Part shown: positions 29,070-38,515 of the stretch, in pieces
Layout of the letters: every line of letters starts with the position of its first letter
Position numbering within the stretch: the first letter of the stretch is position 1
Origin: Enterobacter soli ATCC BAA-2102
Lineage (GTDB): Bacteria; Pseudomonadota; Gammaproteobacteria; Enterobacterales; Enterobacteriaceae
DNA: 58,828 nucleotides
Direction: 5' to 3'
Assembly: GCF_001654845.1 (NCBI RefSeq)
Contig: NZ_LXES01000001.1
Location: 1 to 58,828, forward strand
Notes under the pieces: model-generated
Database searches by the model: none
The model's input: only the letters and a program-made list of their open reading frames with translations
What the model was told of the DNA's origin: nothing
Translations under genes and position numbers: made by a program

Positions 29070-31763
29070 TTAGCGTTCTACCACTCTCCACCGCTTCGTT
29101 AATTGTTTTTCCAGTTCAACAATCAAAAACATAACGAATCCAATACTGAACGTTATAACCCAATACCGGAACGGCAGCGCTTCAGTGCCAAACAGCATCT
29201 GCATGAACGGTGCGTAAATGATGAGGATTTGGAGCGCTAACAGTACGCCGCTCACGATCCAAATCCCTTTATTCTCCAGCAGGCCTTTGCTCAGTGAGAA
29301 GCCGTCATTCACGCGGCAGTTAAGCATGTAGAACCACTGCGCGGTCACCAGGGTTTGCAGCAGCACGGTACGGATAAATTCAGCTGAGTAACCGCGCGGC
29401 TGTAGCCAGGCTTCCAGCACGAAGGCGCTGATGGCAATCAGCAGACCGACAAACACCACGCGCCAGATGGCATAGCCGTCCATGACGTGGAGATTCGCCT
29501 TGCGCGGTGGGCGGTTCATGATGTCCTTCTCGCCTGCTTCAAACGCCAGGCCAAACGACAGCGTTGCCGATGTCGCCATGTTCATCCACAGGATCAGGAC
29601 CGGCGTCAGCGGGATCAGGTTCCCCGCCAGCAGCGCAATGATGATCAGCAGAGCCTGCGCGATGTTACTGGGGATAACGAACAGAATGGTCTTTTTCAGG
29701 TTATCGTAAACCCGCCGTCCCTCATGTACCGCACGGGCAATGGTGGCAAAGTTGTCATCCGTTAACACCATGTCGGCGGCTTCCTTGGTGACTTCCGTCC
29801 CCTTAATCCCCATGGCGATACCCACGTCCGCCCGCTTGAGCGCCGGGGCATCATTGACGCCATCCCCGGTCATGCCCACCACTTCCTGTTTACTTTGCAG
29901 GGCCTGCACAAGGCGGAATTTATCCTCCGGGCTGGTTCTCGCAAAAATATCGTACTGCTGCGCGGCGTCGCTCAGCTGACGATCGTCCATAACCTCCAGC
30001 TCACGTCCGGTGATGGCGCTTGCGGCGTTACCAATACCCAACATTTGCCCAATGCTCATTGCCGTTTGCGGGTGGTCGCCGGTGATCATCTTCACGCGGA
30101 TCCCTGCCTGCAGGCAGTCGGCAATGGCGGTAATGGCCTCCGGACGCGGCGGATCCATCATTCCGGCAATCCCAAGCAGGATCACCCCATCCTGTAGATC
30201 TGGATGATCCAGCTCTCGTTGACCGTCGCGGGCGGGTTTCCAGGCCGCAGCCACCATACGCAGCCCCTCACGGGCATACTCTTCAATCTTCCCTTCCCAG
30301 TAAAGCTGATCGAACGGCTGCAGTCCGTCATTCGTCTGCTGGAACTGACAGAGGCGGAACAGGACATCCGGCGCGCCGGTAATCAGAATCACCTCTTCGT
30401 CGCCAAGACGGTACAACGTGGACATGTATTTATACTGCGAATCAAACGGGATTTTACTGCGCATTTCGGTATCGAGCGGTGGAATCGGGATTTTCGCCGC
30501 CAGCACCTTCAGCGCGCCCTCGGTCGGCCCCCCGGTGATTTTCCACAGTCCCTGCTCGTCTTTGATCAACTGGCTGTCGTTACACAGGTCAATGGTGCGC
30601 AGATAGCGTTCCAGCAACGACCCCTGCGTGACGCTGACGGGCGTCGGGTCATCAACGGGATGAATATTCCCCACCGGTTCGTAACTGTCGCCCTCCACGC
30701 GATAGGTCGTGTCAGCGGTAATCACCGCTTTGACCGTCATTTCATTCATGGTCAGGGTGCCGGTTTTATCTGAGCAGATCACCGTCATCGCACCCAGCGT
30801 TTCCACCGTAGGCAGCTTACGGATGATGGCCTTGCGACGTGCCATGGCCTGTACGCCAAGCGAAAGGATGATGGAAATGATGGCCGGCAGCCCTTCCGGC
30901 ACCGCGGCAACGGCGAGGCTGATGAGCGACAGCACCAGCTCGGAAACCGGCATGTCGCGGAACAGAAGACTAAAGACAAACAGCGCCACCATCATCACCA
31001 GGATAGTGATGAAGATGGTCTTACCGAGCTTATCCATCTGCACCATCAGCGGCGTACGGTGTTTTTCAATGTCGGACATCATCTGGTTGATATGGCCAAG
31101 CTCGGTTTCGCCCCCGGTCGCCACCACCACACCTTTCCCGCCGCCGGAGCTGACGGTGGTGCCGGAATAGAGCAAGTTATACCGGTCGCCCAGAGGCAGT
31201 TCCCCGCTTAACGCATCGCTGTTTTTCTCAACCACGGTGGATTCGCCAGTCAGAATGGCCTCCTCCACGCGCAGGTTATGCGCTTCAATCACACGCAAAT
31301 CCGCAGGAATACGATCCCCGGCACGGATCACGACGATGTCCCCCGGGACCAACGTCGTGGTAGGGATCGTTTCATGATTACCTTGTCGAACCACCACGGC
31401 TTCGCTGGAGAGCATATTGCGAATACTTTGCAGCGATTTTTCTGCATTGCTCTCCTGGATATGGCCAATCAGCGCGTTAACGATGGCCACCCCGAGGATG
31501 ACAAACATATCTACCCACTGGCCCATAAAGAGCTTGAGTAGCGCAGCCACCAGCAGAACATAAATCAGCACATCGTTAAAATGGGCCAGGAAGCGCAGCC
31601 AGGCGGGCTTGCCCTTTTTCTGCGGTAACGCATTCTCACCATACTGCTGGAGGCGGGCCGATGCCTCAGTGCTGCTCAGCCCCTCCACGGTGGAGCGGAT
31701 ATTCGCCAGGGTGTCGTCAACAGTTTGTTGATAATAAGGACGTTCAGGTTTTCCTGTTTTCAT
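29070..31763 (-). CDS. P2-type cation-transporting ATPase
   Basis: An 897-residue inner-membrane pump of the P2 (Ca2+/Na+/H+ -ATPase-like) class. Domains: N-terminal cation ATPase domain (about 8-80), two helices, actuator domain with LTGESTVV (about 170-178), PEGLPA in M4 (about 288-293), phosphorylation site CSDKTGTLT with Asp332, KMITGDHP, MTGDGVNDAPALK hinge (about 610-622), and a six-helix C-terminal membrane domain. The PEGLPA motif fits Ca2+-type pumps, but the ion cannot be fixed from sequence. A universal stress protein gene lies 47 bp upstream on the same strand, so the two may share a transcript. Confidence 0.9.
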   Translation of the reverse strand: MKTGKPERPYYQQTVDDTLANIRSTVEGLSSTEASARLQQYGENALPQKKGKPAWLRFLAHFNDVLIYVLLVAALLKLFMGQWVDMFVILGVAIVNALIGHIQESNAEKSLQSIRNMLSSEAVVVRQGNHETIPTTTLVPGDIVVIRAGDRIPADLRVIEAHNLRVEEAILTGESTVVEKNSDALSGELPLGDRYNLLYSGTTVSSGGGKGVVVATGGETELGHINQMMSDIEKHRTPLMVQMDKLGKTIFITILVMMVALFVFSLLFRDMPVSELVLSLISLAVAAVPEGLPAIISIILSLGVQAMARRKAIIRKLPTVETLGAMTVICSDKTGTLTMNEMTVKAVITADTTYRVEGDSYEPVGNIHPVDDPTPVSVTQGSLLERYLRTIDLCNDSQLIKDEQGLWKITGGPTEGALKVLAAKIPIPPLDTEMRSKIPFDSQYKYMSTLYRLGDEEVILITGAPDVLFRLCQFQQTNDGLQPFDQLYWEGKIEEYAREGLRMVAAAWKPARDGQRELDHPDLQDGVILLGIAGMMDPPRPEAITAIADCLQAGIRVKMITGDHPQTAMSIGQMLGIGNAASAITGRELEVMDDRQLSDAAQQYDIFARTSPEDKFRLVQALQSKQEVVGMTGDGVNDAPALKRADVGIAMGIKGTEVTKEAADMVLTDDNFATIARAVHEGRRVYDNLKKTILFVIPSNIAQALLIIIALLAGNLIPLTPVLILWMNMATSATLSFGLAFEAGEKDIMNRPPRKANLHVMDGYAIWRVVFVGLLIAISAFVLEAWLQPRGYSAEFIRTVLLQTLVTAQWFYMLNCRVNDGFSLSKGLLENKGIWIVSGVLLALQILIIYAPFMQMLFGTEALPFRYWVITFSIGFVMFLIVELEKQLTKRWRVVER

Positions 31764-31810
31764 CGTTCCTTCCTCAGGTTCTTTTCAGAAATCACCTTGC
31801 TTTCATGTAA

Positions 31811-32242
31811 TTAACGAATAACGAAAACAGGAACATGTGCGTAACGCACAATACTTGCCGCCTCTGACCCTAACAGATGGGTTTGAATATTGGGATTTCG
31901 GGAGCCGATAATAATTGCCCCGGCAGCAAGTTCATCCGCAAGCTTAATAACCTCATCGCGAACATTCCCGCTACGGACATGGAGATGAACACGTTCTGCT
32001 GGCAGATTCAGTTTTTTGACCAGGTCAGCCAGTTTTTCTTTCGAATTATTAATCATATATTCATCCATCTTGCGTGCATCTGAAATAAAACCACGCGTCA
32101 GTTCGGCTGAAAACCTGGGCATGACATGCAGCAAATGAATGTCACCCGATGCGCTTTGCGCCAGAAACTGTGCATGGTGCAACGCTTTATCCGCCAGGCC
32201 CGTCTCGTAAACATCCACAGGAACCAGAATATTTTTATACAT
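31811..32242 (-). CDS. Universal stress protein (UspF/UspG type)
   Basis: A 143-residue UspA-superfamily protein. MYKNILVPVDVYETGLADKAL begins the fold, and the ATP-loop motif GSRNPNIQTHLLGSEAASIVRYAHVPVFVIR (about 112-142) follows the G-2x-G-9x-G(S/T) pattern of nucleotide-binding members. The start was set at MYKNIL because AGGG lies eight bases upstream; the longer frame (to 32296) adds a hydrophobic tail unlike the family. It precedes the P-type ATPase on the same strand. Confidence 0.9.
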   Translation of the reverse strand: MYKNILVPVDVYETGLADKALHHAQFLAQSASGDIHLLHVMPRFSAELTRGFISDARKMDEYMINNSKEKLADLVKKLNLPAERVHLHVRSGNVRDEVIKLADELAAGAIIIGSRNPNIQTHLLGSEAASIVRYAHVPVFVIR

Positions 32243-32470
32243 ATCGAGCACCCTTTTTATAACCAACACGGTAGTGAGAGAAGCAATAAAACGCATTAAA
32301 TGCAGGGGGTTACCCTTAATGCCAGTTACGGGAAAAAGAGATGAATGATATTAAACGTAGCACAGGAATATCAGGTTTAACGCTTACCCACTGATATTGG
32401 TTATTTAACATTTATCTTTTCTCCAACTATGCTCAAAGAAAGACGCTCCTTACGGCGCATGGAGGAATGA

Positions 32471-32581
32471 ATGTACGGTTTAAGCCTTTTCCGTCTTGGT
32501 TTGTTTATCGCGCTTGCCATTATTGCCAGCACGGCAATTGGCCTATTTACCTATATGGTTGTCACTGTTCTGGCTGAATAG
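32471..32581 (+). CDS. 36-residue single-helix membrane peptide
   Basis: A small ORF, MYGLSLFRLGLF followed by IALAIIASTAIGLFTYMVVTVLAE, with GGAGG at 32461-32465 five bases before the ATG. Apart from Arg8 it is one hydrophobic helix, so it should insert in the inner membrane. A TATGCT -10-like box lies at 32427-32432. It is between the divergent usp gene and the efflux operon. I do not recognise a named family; function unknown. Confidence 0.65.
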   Translation: MYGLSLFRLGLFIALAIIASTAIGLFTYMVVTVLAE

Positions 32582-32639
32582 TGTCACCCCCTGCCCTTGC
32601 TACGGAATAAATAAAACAGTTATTTATTAGGGGAATACA

Positions 32640-33725
32640 GTGAACCGCTACCTCTCTCTTTTACCCTTCATTATGTTAACGCTCACGGGGTGCGACCCGA
32701 AACACGAGCAAGCTTCCCCCCTGCCGCGAATGGTAAAAGTGGCAGAGGTGACTGTCCCCGGTCACGCCCAGCAGCGTGTTTTCCCCGCCCGCATAGAATC
32801 GGGTGATGCAACAGATCTTTCCTTCAAGCGCGCAGGTCAAATTGAAGCGCTCGATGTTCGTCAGGGTGCCGCCATCAAACAGGGGCAACAGCTTGCCAGA
32901 CTGAACGCCCGTGAAGCCCAGCAGCGTGTTAACGACAGACAAACGGCAGCGACGCTGGCCCAGCGGCAATTCGATCGCTTCCAGACGCTGGCTGGTCGCC
33001 AGGCGATTTCGAAAGCCGAAATGGACGTGCAGCGTGCGAACCGCGATTCGGCAAATGCGGCGTTGCAGATTGCCCGAGAAGAGCTGAATCAGATGACGCT
33101 CGTCGCCCCCTTCAGCGGAACGGCGGCCAGCGTACATGTGCGAAACCATCAGGTGGTGTCTGCCGGTCAACCCATTGCGACCCTGACCCGCACCGACCTG
33201 CTGGACGTGGTGTTTAGTATTCCTGAAAACCTGTTCAAAACCTTTGATATCCGTAACGCGCAGTATCGCCCCTTGGTGCGAATTAACGCCTTCCCGGATC
33301 GGGAGTTTACCGCTGTCTACAAAGAGCACTCGGGCAGCAGCGACAGCAACACCCTGACCTGGCAGGTGATACTCACCATGCCGCGCCCGGATGATTTTCC
33401 CGCCGTGGGGGGCGTAAGCGGTACGGTGACGATCAATTTAACCAACCTCCCGGCTGGCGCGGGCGCTCAGGCTCTGGTCGTACCGGTTGAGGCGGTCTTT
33501 AACCCGGACAACAGCCCACGCAATGAGCCGCACGTCTGGGTCGTGGCCGGGGAAGGTGACGCGCTCCATCTTGAAGACCGCAAGGTCAGCGTGGGGCAAG
33601 TGACCGCAGAGGGTGTTGTGATCACCAGCGGGCTTAAGGCCGGTGAGCGCGTAGTGGCTGCAGGTGTGGGTGAGCTTCATGCTAAGCAGCCAGTGCGTAT
33701 CTGGACGCGTGAACGGGGACTGTAA
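32640..33725 (+). CDS. RND efflux periplasmic adaptor lipoprotein
   Basis: A 361-residue membrane fusion protein linking an RND pump to an outer-membrane channel. The lipobox LTGC puts the lipidated Cys at 18. A beta-barrel, lipoyl and helical-hairpin order follows, with IEALDVRQGAAIKQGQQLARLN and TLVAPFSGTAASVHVRNHQVVSAGQPIATL as the two lipoyl halves. GTG start with AGGGGA six bases before it. Its TAA shares a base with the ATG of the pump gene (TAATG), so the two are coupled. No outer-membrane channel gene is in the operon, so TolC would be needed. Confidence 0.93.
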   Translation: MNRYLSLLPFIMLTLTGCDPKHEQASPLPRMVKVAEVTVPGHAQQRVFPARIESGDATDLSFKRAGQIEALDVRQGAAIKQGQQLARLNAREAQQRVNDRQTAATLAQRQFDRFQTLAGRQAISKAEMDVQRANRDSANAALQIAREELNQMTLVAPFSGTAASVHVRNHQVVSAGQPIATLTRTDLLDVVFSIPENLFKTFDIRNAQYRPLVRINAFPDREFTAVYKEHSGSSDSNTLTWQVILTMPRPDDFPAVGGVSGTVTINLTNLPAGAGAQALVVPVEAVFNPDNSPRNEPHVWVVAGEGDALHLEDRKVSVGQVTAEGVVITSGLKAGERVVAAGVGELHAKQPVRIWTRERGL

Positions 33726-36700
33726 TGGATATCTCTCGTCAGTTTATCAATAACCCCATTCGCGTCTGGCTGACGATCCTGCTGCTGGGTGTGGGGGGCA
33801 TTTTCGCCCTGCTCAATATCGGCAGACTGGAAGATCCCGCCTTTACCATCAAAACTGCCGTGGTCATCACCCACTATCCCGGCGCCTCTGCTCAGCAGGT
33901 TGAAGAGGAGGTTACGCTGCCGCTGGAGAATGCGCTTCAGCAATTGCCTTATCTGGACAATGTCAGCTCCATCTCTTCAAACGGCCTGTCGCAAATCACC
34001 GTGAACATTGCCTCACGCTATCATTCGAACGAACTGCCGCAGATCTGGGACGAACTGCGCCGTCGCGTGGGCGATGCGTCGCGCCAGTTCCCGCCCGGCG
34101 TCGTTACCCCCTTCGTGAATGATGATTTTGGCGACGTGTTCGGCTTTTTCTTCGCGATTTCCGGGGATGAATTCAGTAATCCAGAACTGGTGAGATATGC
34201 CGAACAGCTGCGTCGCGAACTGATTCTTGTCCCCGGCGTCGGTAAGGTTGCCATCGGCGGAGCCATCAGCCAGCAGGTCAACATCGATATCTCTCTGACT
34301 AAAATGGCCGCGCGCGGCATTACGCTGAACCAGCTTTCCGCCCTGCTCAGCAGGCTTAACGTCGTTTCCAGCGCCGGAGAAATCAGCTCCGGAACAGAAT
34401 CCATTCGCCTGCATCCGACCGGTGAGTTCGAAAATCTTGACGAGCTGGCAGATCTCATCATCACCCCGTCCGGCACCGGGGCAGCAACACGGCTGCGGGA
34501 TATCGCCACACTGTCGCGCGGGCTGAACGAATCGCCCGCCAGTATCTATCATGCCAACGGCAGAAAAGCCGTCACTATGGGCGTCTCGTTTATTCCCGGC
34601 GTGAACGTGATCGACGTTGGCCACGCGCTGGAGGCGAAGCTAAACCAGATGTCGGCGGAAAAACCGGCAGGGATACACATCGACCTGTTCTACGATCAGG
34701 CCGCCGAAGTGGGCCACTCTGTTAACGGTTTTATCATTAACTTCCTGATGGCGCTGGCGATTGTCATCGGCGTGCTGCTGATCTTTATGGGCGTGCGCAG
34801 CGGGATCATCATCGCCTTTTCTCTCGCGCTTAACGTGCTCGGTACGCTGCTGATCATGTATCTGTGGGGCATTGAACTGCAGCGCATCTCGCTCGGTGCC
34901 CTGATTATCGCCCTCAGTATGCTGGTGGATAACGCCATCGTGATTGTTGAAGGGGTGCTGATTGCGCGTCAGCAGGGTTCCCCGCTGTTGACCGCCGTTA
35001 ACTACATCATCCGTCGCTCAGCCCTGCCGCTGCTGGGGGCGACGGTGATCGCCATCCTGGCGTTTGCGCCTATCGGGCTGTCGCAGGATTCGACCGGGGA
35101 ATACTGTAAATCCCTGTTCCAGGTGCTGCTGATTTCCCTGATGCTGAGCTGGTTTTCGGCACTCACTATCACACCGGTGCTGATCAAGTGGTGGTTGTTT
35201 AAAAACGACAGCGCACCGGAAAAAAGTGATGAGTCAGACCCTTACGACAAACGCCTCTACCGTCTTTACCAGCGCCTGCTGAATACGCTGCTGCACTGGA
35301 AAGCACCGACGCTTATCGTGATGGCGGCGTTGCTGGCCGCGTCAGTCTGGGGTTTCGGCGCCGTACGGCAAAACTTTTTCCCGTCATCAAATACGCCGAT
35401 TTTCTTTGTCGATCTCTGGTTACCCTACGGCACCGATATCAAATGGACCGAGAAAATGACCAGTGATATCGAGAAAACCATTAACGGCCAGCCAGGCGTA
35501 GAAACCACCGTTTCAACCATTGGCCAGGGCAGTATGCGGTTTATTCTGACCTACAGCGGACAGCGGCAGTACAGCAACTACGCGCAAATCATGGTGCGCA
35601 TGGATGACCAGCGCAACATCTCCGCTTTGACGCGCCACGTCGATGATTACATCGCCCGAAACTACCCGCAGGTCAATGCCAGTACCAAACGTGTGATGTT
35701 TGGCCCCTCCGGCGACAGCGCCATTGAGGTGCGCATCAAGGGCCCCGACCCTGACAGACTCCGTCTGATCGCCAGCCAGGTGGACGATATTCTGGCGCGC
35801 GACCCGGCTACAGCAAGCGTAAGAAATGACTGGCAAAACCGCAGCAAGGTGATCCGTCCGCAGTATGTCGCCGCGCTGGGACGCGAGCTTGGCGTAGATA
35901 AGCAGGACGTCGACAACGCGCTGGAGATGAATTTCTCCGGCAGTCGTGCGGGACTGTATCGGGAAGGCAGCGACCTGCTCCCGGTCGTGGTACGCCCGCC
36001 GGAAAGCGAACGACTGGACGCCAATCACCTGAACAACGTGCTGGTCTGGAGCCAGGCCCGACAGCAGTATATCCCGCTAAGTAACGTCGTCAGCCGCTTT
36101 TCGCTGGAGTGGGAAGATCCACTTATTCTGCGCCGCGACCGCTCGCGGGTGCTGACGGTTCAGACCGACCCCGATCCGCTTAGCCAGCAAACGTCAGGCG
36201 ACATTCTCGCCCGGGTGAAACCACAGATTGACGCCCTCGCCCTGCCCCACGGCTACAGCATTGAGTGGGGAGGCGATGCAGAAAACTCCAGCGAAGCACA
36301 GCAGGGGCTCTTCACCACGCTGCCGATCGGGTTCCTGGTGATGTTTGTCATCACCGTTTTGATGTTCAGCTCGGTGAAAAACGCCGTCGCCATCTGGCTA
36401 ACCGTGCCTCTGGCGCTGATTGGCGTCACGCCGGGATTCCTGGTAACCGGTATTCCGTTCGGCTTTATGGCGTTGATTGGTCTGCTAAGCCTGAGCGGGA
36501 TGCTGATCCGCAACGGCATTGTACTGGTGGAAGAGATCGAGCAGCAGAAAGCGCATAAAGACCAGCATGAGGCGATCGTGTATGCCGCCACCTCGCGCCT
36601 GCGTCCTATCTTGCTCACCGCATTTACCACCGTTCTGGGGCTGGCGCCGCTGCTGCTGGATGTTTTCTTCCAGAGCATGGCCGTTGTGATTATGTTCGGA

Positions 36701-36787
36701 CTTGGGTTTGCTACAATCCTGACGCTGCTGGTACTTCCCGTGATTTATGCGTGCTTCCATCGTAAGGACAAAGCGGAACAACAATGA
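33725..36787 (+). CDS. RND-family efflux permease
   Basis: A 1,020-residue AcrB-related inner-membrane pump with the usual two repeats of six helices and large periplasmic loops (about 35-330 and 550-860). In TM4 the proton-relay pair reads Asp402-Asn403 (LVDNAIVIVE) where AcrB has Asp407-Asp408. In TM10 the AcrB Lys940 position is Arg929 (MLIRNGIVLVEE). It therefore belongs to a divergent RND branch, and its substrate is unknown. Coupled to the adaptor upstream and, by an ATGA overlap, to the acyltransferase downstream. Confidence 0.93.
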   Translation: MDISRQFINNPIRVWLTILLLGVGGIFALLNIGRLEDPAFTIKTAVVITHYPGASAQQVEEEVTLPLENALQQLPYLDNVSSISSNGLSQITVNIASRYHSNELPQIWDELRRRVGDASRQFPPGVVTPFVNDDFGDVFGFFFAISGDEFSNPELVRYAEQLRRELILVPGVGKVAIGGAISQQVNIDISLTKMAARGITLNQLSALLSRLNVVSSAGEISSGTESIRLHPTGEFENLDELADLIITPSGTGAATRLRDIATLSRGLNESPASIYHANGRKAVTMGVSFIPGVNVIDVGHALEAKLNQMSAEKPAGIHIDLFYDQAAEVGHSVNGFIINFLMALAIVIGVLLIFMGVRSGIIIAFSLALNVLGTLLIMYLWGIELQRISLGALIIALSMLVDNAIVIVEGVLIARQQGSPLLTAVNYIIRRSALPLLGATVIAILAFAPIGLSQDSTGEYCKSLFQVLLISLMLSWFSALTITPVLIKWWLFKNDSAPEKSDESDPYDKRLYRLYQRLLNTLLHWKAPTLIVMAALLAASVWGFGAVRQNFFPSSNTPIFFVDLWLPYGTDIKWTEKMTSDIEKTINGQPGVETTVSTIGQGSMRFILTYSGQRQYSNYAQIMVRMDDQRNISALTRHVDDYIARNYPQVNASTKRVMFGPSGDSAIEVRIKGPDPDRLRLIASQVDDILARDPATASVRNDWQNRSKVIRPQYVAALGRELGVDKQDVDNALEMNFSGSRAGLYREGSDLLPVVVRPPESERLDANHLNNVLVWSQARQQYIPLSNVVSRFSLEWEDPLILRRDRSRVLTVQTDPDPLSQQTSGDILARVKPQIDALALPHGYSIEWGGDAENSSEAQQGLFTTLPIGFLVMFVITVLMFSSVKNAVAIWLTVPLALIGVTPGFLVTGIPFGFMALIGLLSLSGMLIRNGIVLVEEIEQQKAHKDQHEAIVYAATSRLRPILLTAFTTVLGLAPLLLDVFFQSMAVVIMFGLGFATILTLLVLPVIYACFHRKDKAEQQ

Positions 36788-37749
36788 ATGCGACAGGCCT
36801 GAACATTATCAAGACGCTGGGCTGTATGACGGCGGTCACCTTCTTCACCATCTACAATACCTGGGATCACTATGATTATGACTATCACTGGATCCTGGGT
36901 TTTTTAACCTTTATCTCGACCATCGCCACGCCGCTGTTTTTTGTCGTCGCAGGCTACCTCGACGGCCAGTCCCGGCACGGCACCCGCTGGCAGTTGGACA
37001 AGATTAAAAGCCTGGTGATTGTCTTTCTGTTCTGGGTAACGATCTACTACCTGTGGGAACCGTATCAGCGCGGGTATTTAATCCAGCCGTGGTTCGTGTT
37101 TGCGTTTGTCGTGATTTACACCTTCCATCCGGCGGTGGAGTGGCTCAGCCAGCGGCGCACGCTGTTCTGCGGCGTGATTGCCTGCCTGCTTCTCTTCTCC
37201 TACGGGTATGATTTGCTTTCAGCGCTCTATCCGAACGTCCACGTCTTTTCCCTTTCGCCACAGTACCGCCTGTGGACGTGGTTACTGTTTTACCTGACGG
37301 GGCAGCTTTTCTGCGATCCCAACATCGCCGAGTGGATAAGCCGCAGGAATGTGGTCAGGGCCGCGGTTATCGCCATCCCGTTTATTTATCTCTTCACCTG
37401 GTTTTACGAGCGCCACTTCTTTTTTGCCTTGTTCAAGGCTGACAGAAATGCCTTTATTCTCACTGGCTCGCAAATCTACATTCTGATCATTGCGCTGGTG
37501 ATCGCGGCGAACGGCGTGCGCTTTCGCCGCAATGCAGAATTCAAAGAATCCATTCTGGCCGCCATCAGCAAAACGATGACCGGCGTGTACATTGTGCACT
37601 ACTCGGTATTTCACCTGCTGACGGCGCTATTCCCGGTGACCTCTCTCGGTATGAAGCTGACCCTGATCGTGCTCACTTTCATCACCTCGGTGCTGTTCTC
37701 CATGCTGGTGCTTTCTAACGCCGTAGCAAAAAAGGTGATCACCCTTTAA
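36784..37749 (+). CDS. Acyltransferase-3 family membrane protein
   Basis: A 321-residue polytopic protein with about ten hydrophobic segments. It is of the acyltransferase-3 (OafA/OpgC/WecH-like) type, which O-acetylates or succinylates surface glycans. The N-terminal part has [20 protein letters not shown] and the [13 protein letters not shown] motif of the family; the usual catalytic His near the first helix is not obvious. Its ATG overlaps the RND stop, so it is the third gene of the efflux operon. Its TAA overlaps the pagP stop on the other strand. Confidence 0.82.
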   Translation: MNATGLNIIKTLGCMTAVTFFTIYNTWDHYDYDYHWILGFLTFISTIATPLFFVVAGYLDGQSRHGTRWQLDKIKSLVIVFLFWVTIYYLWEPYQRGYLIQPWFVFAFVVIYTFHPAVEWLSQRRTLFCGVIACLLLFSYGYDLLSALYPNVHVFSLSPQYRLWTWLLFYLTGQLFCDPNIAEWISRRNVVRAAVIAIPFIYLFTWFYERHFFFALFKADRNAFILTGSQIYILIIALVIAANGVRFRRNAEFKESILAAISKTMTGVYIVHYSVFHLLTALFPVTSLGMKLTLIVLTFITSVLFSMLVLSNAVAKKVITL

Positions 37750-38324
37750 AAGCCTAAGCGCAACCAGGCAAAGAGCACGTTACCGTTGTTATAGGTTCCG
37801 GGAATATAGGTGAACTGGACGGTAACGCGCTTATACCCGGCAGAGAACAGCGGGAAGATAAACGGCAGGGGCACATAGTTTGCAAAATCATCGCGCGCCG
37901 TGATCCCCGCAGCGGCACCGAGCCCAAGCCGGAAGTCTTTGGCATTATCCAGATACCAGCCCTTCTCCCAGCCATAGCCCATCGCGGGCTGCCATTCGTT
38001 GTGCGAATCTTTGAACATCATCGCGAAAAGCGCGCTCCAGTTGCCCTCTTCGTTATAGCGGGAGACGCCCAGCCCGCCGCCCCACGGCATTTCGTTGTAT
38101 TTGTCCGTTTTTTCTTTGTCGTACATAAAGCGGGCGTGCCAGCTCAAAAATGGCAGGTAGAGATCGTAACGTTGAGGCTGCTCCCAGGTTTGCGAAATAT
38201 CATCCGTCAGCGCATTCCACCAGCCGCTGATGCGCTGTTCACCATAGACGCCAGGCTCCGCATGAAGCGGCGCGACGAAAAAAAACAGGACCATCCAGAA
38301 TGCCAAAAAGGTGCGTTGCATCAT
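37746..38324 (-). CDS. pagP: Lipid A palmitoyltransferase PagP
   Basis: PagP is an eight-stranded outer-membrane barrel that moves a palmitate from phospholipid to lipid A, giving resistance to cationic peptides. The 192 residues include a signal peptide (to about LHA-23), an N-terminal amphipathic helix ([16 protein letters not shown]), the active-site His in FLSWHARF, Asp-Ser in MFKDSHNEW, and the C-terminal [20 protein letters not shown]. Either of two adjacent ATGs could be used. In E. coli it is PhoP-controlled; I see no convincing PhoP box here. Confidence 0.94.
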   Translation of the reverse strand: MMQRTFLAFWMVLFFFVAPLHAEPGVYGEQRISGWWNALTDDISQTWEQPQRYDLYLPFLSWHARFMYDKEKTDKYNEMPWGGGLGVSRYNEEGNWSALFAMMFKDSHNEWQPAMGYGWEKGWYLDNAKDFRLGLGAAAGITARDDFANYVPLPFIFPLFSAGYKRVTVQFTYIPGTYNNGNVLFAWLRLGF

Positions 38325-38515
38325 TATTCCCTCAGCTTAATTCACGCAGCGGTCACTATTACTGTAAACCATTCCACGCACCAGCCCCCACGTCTTTAAA
38401 TTTCTGCCAACCCTCCGCCATTTATGGCAAACAGCCAAAGGCGGCACGACGACCATCTCTATATAGTTGTCCTTAACACAACACTAACACCCGCCCGGGT
38501 GCAGTAGAGGTAGTC

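Noticed and set aside
38325..38515. PhoP box upstream of pagP
   Set aside because: Only one GGTTTA half-site is present; the second half-site at the expected 11-bp spacing is missing.
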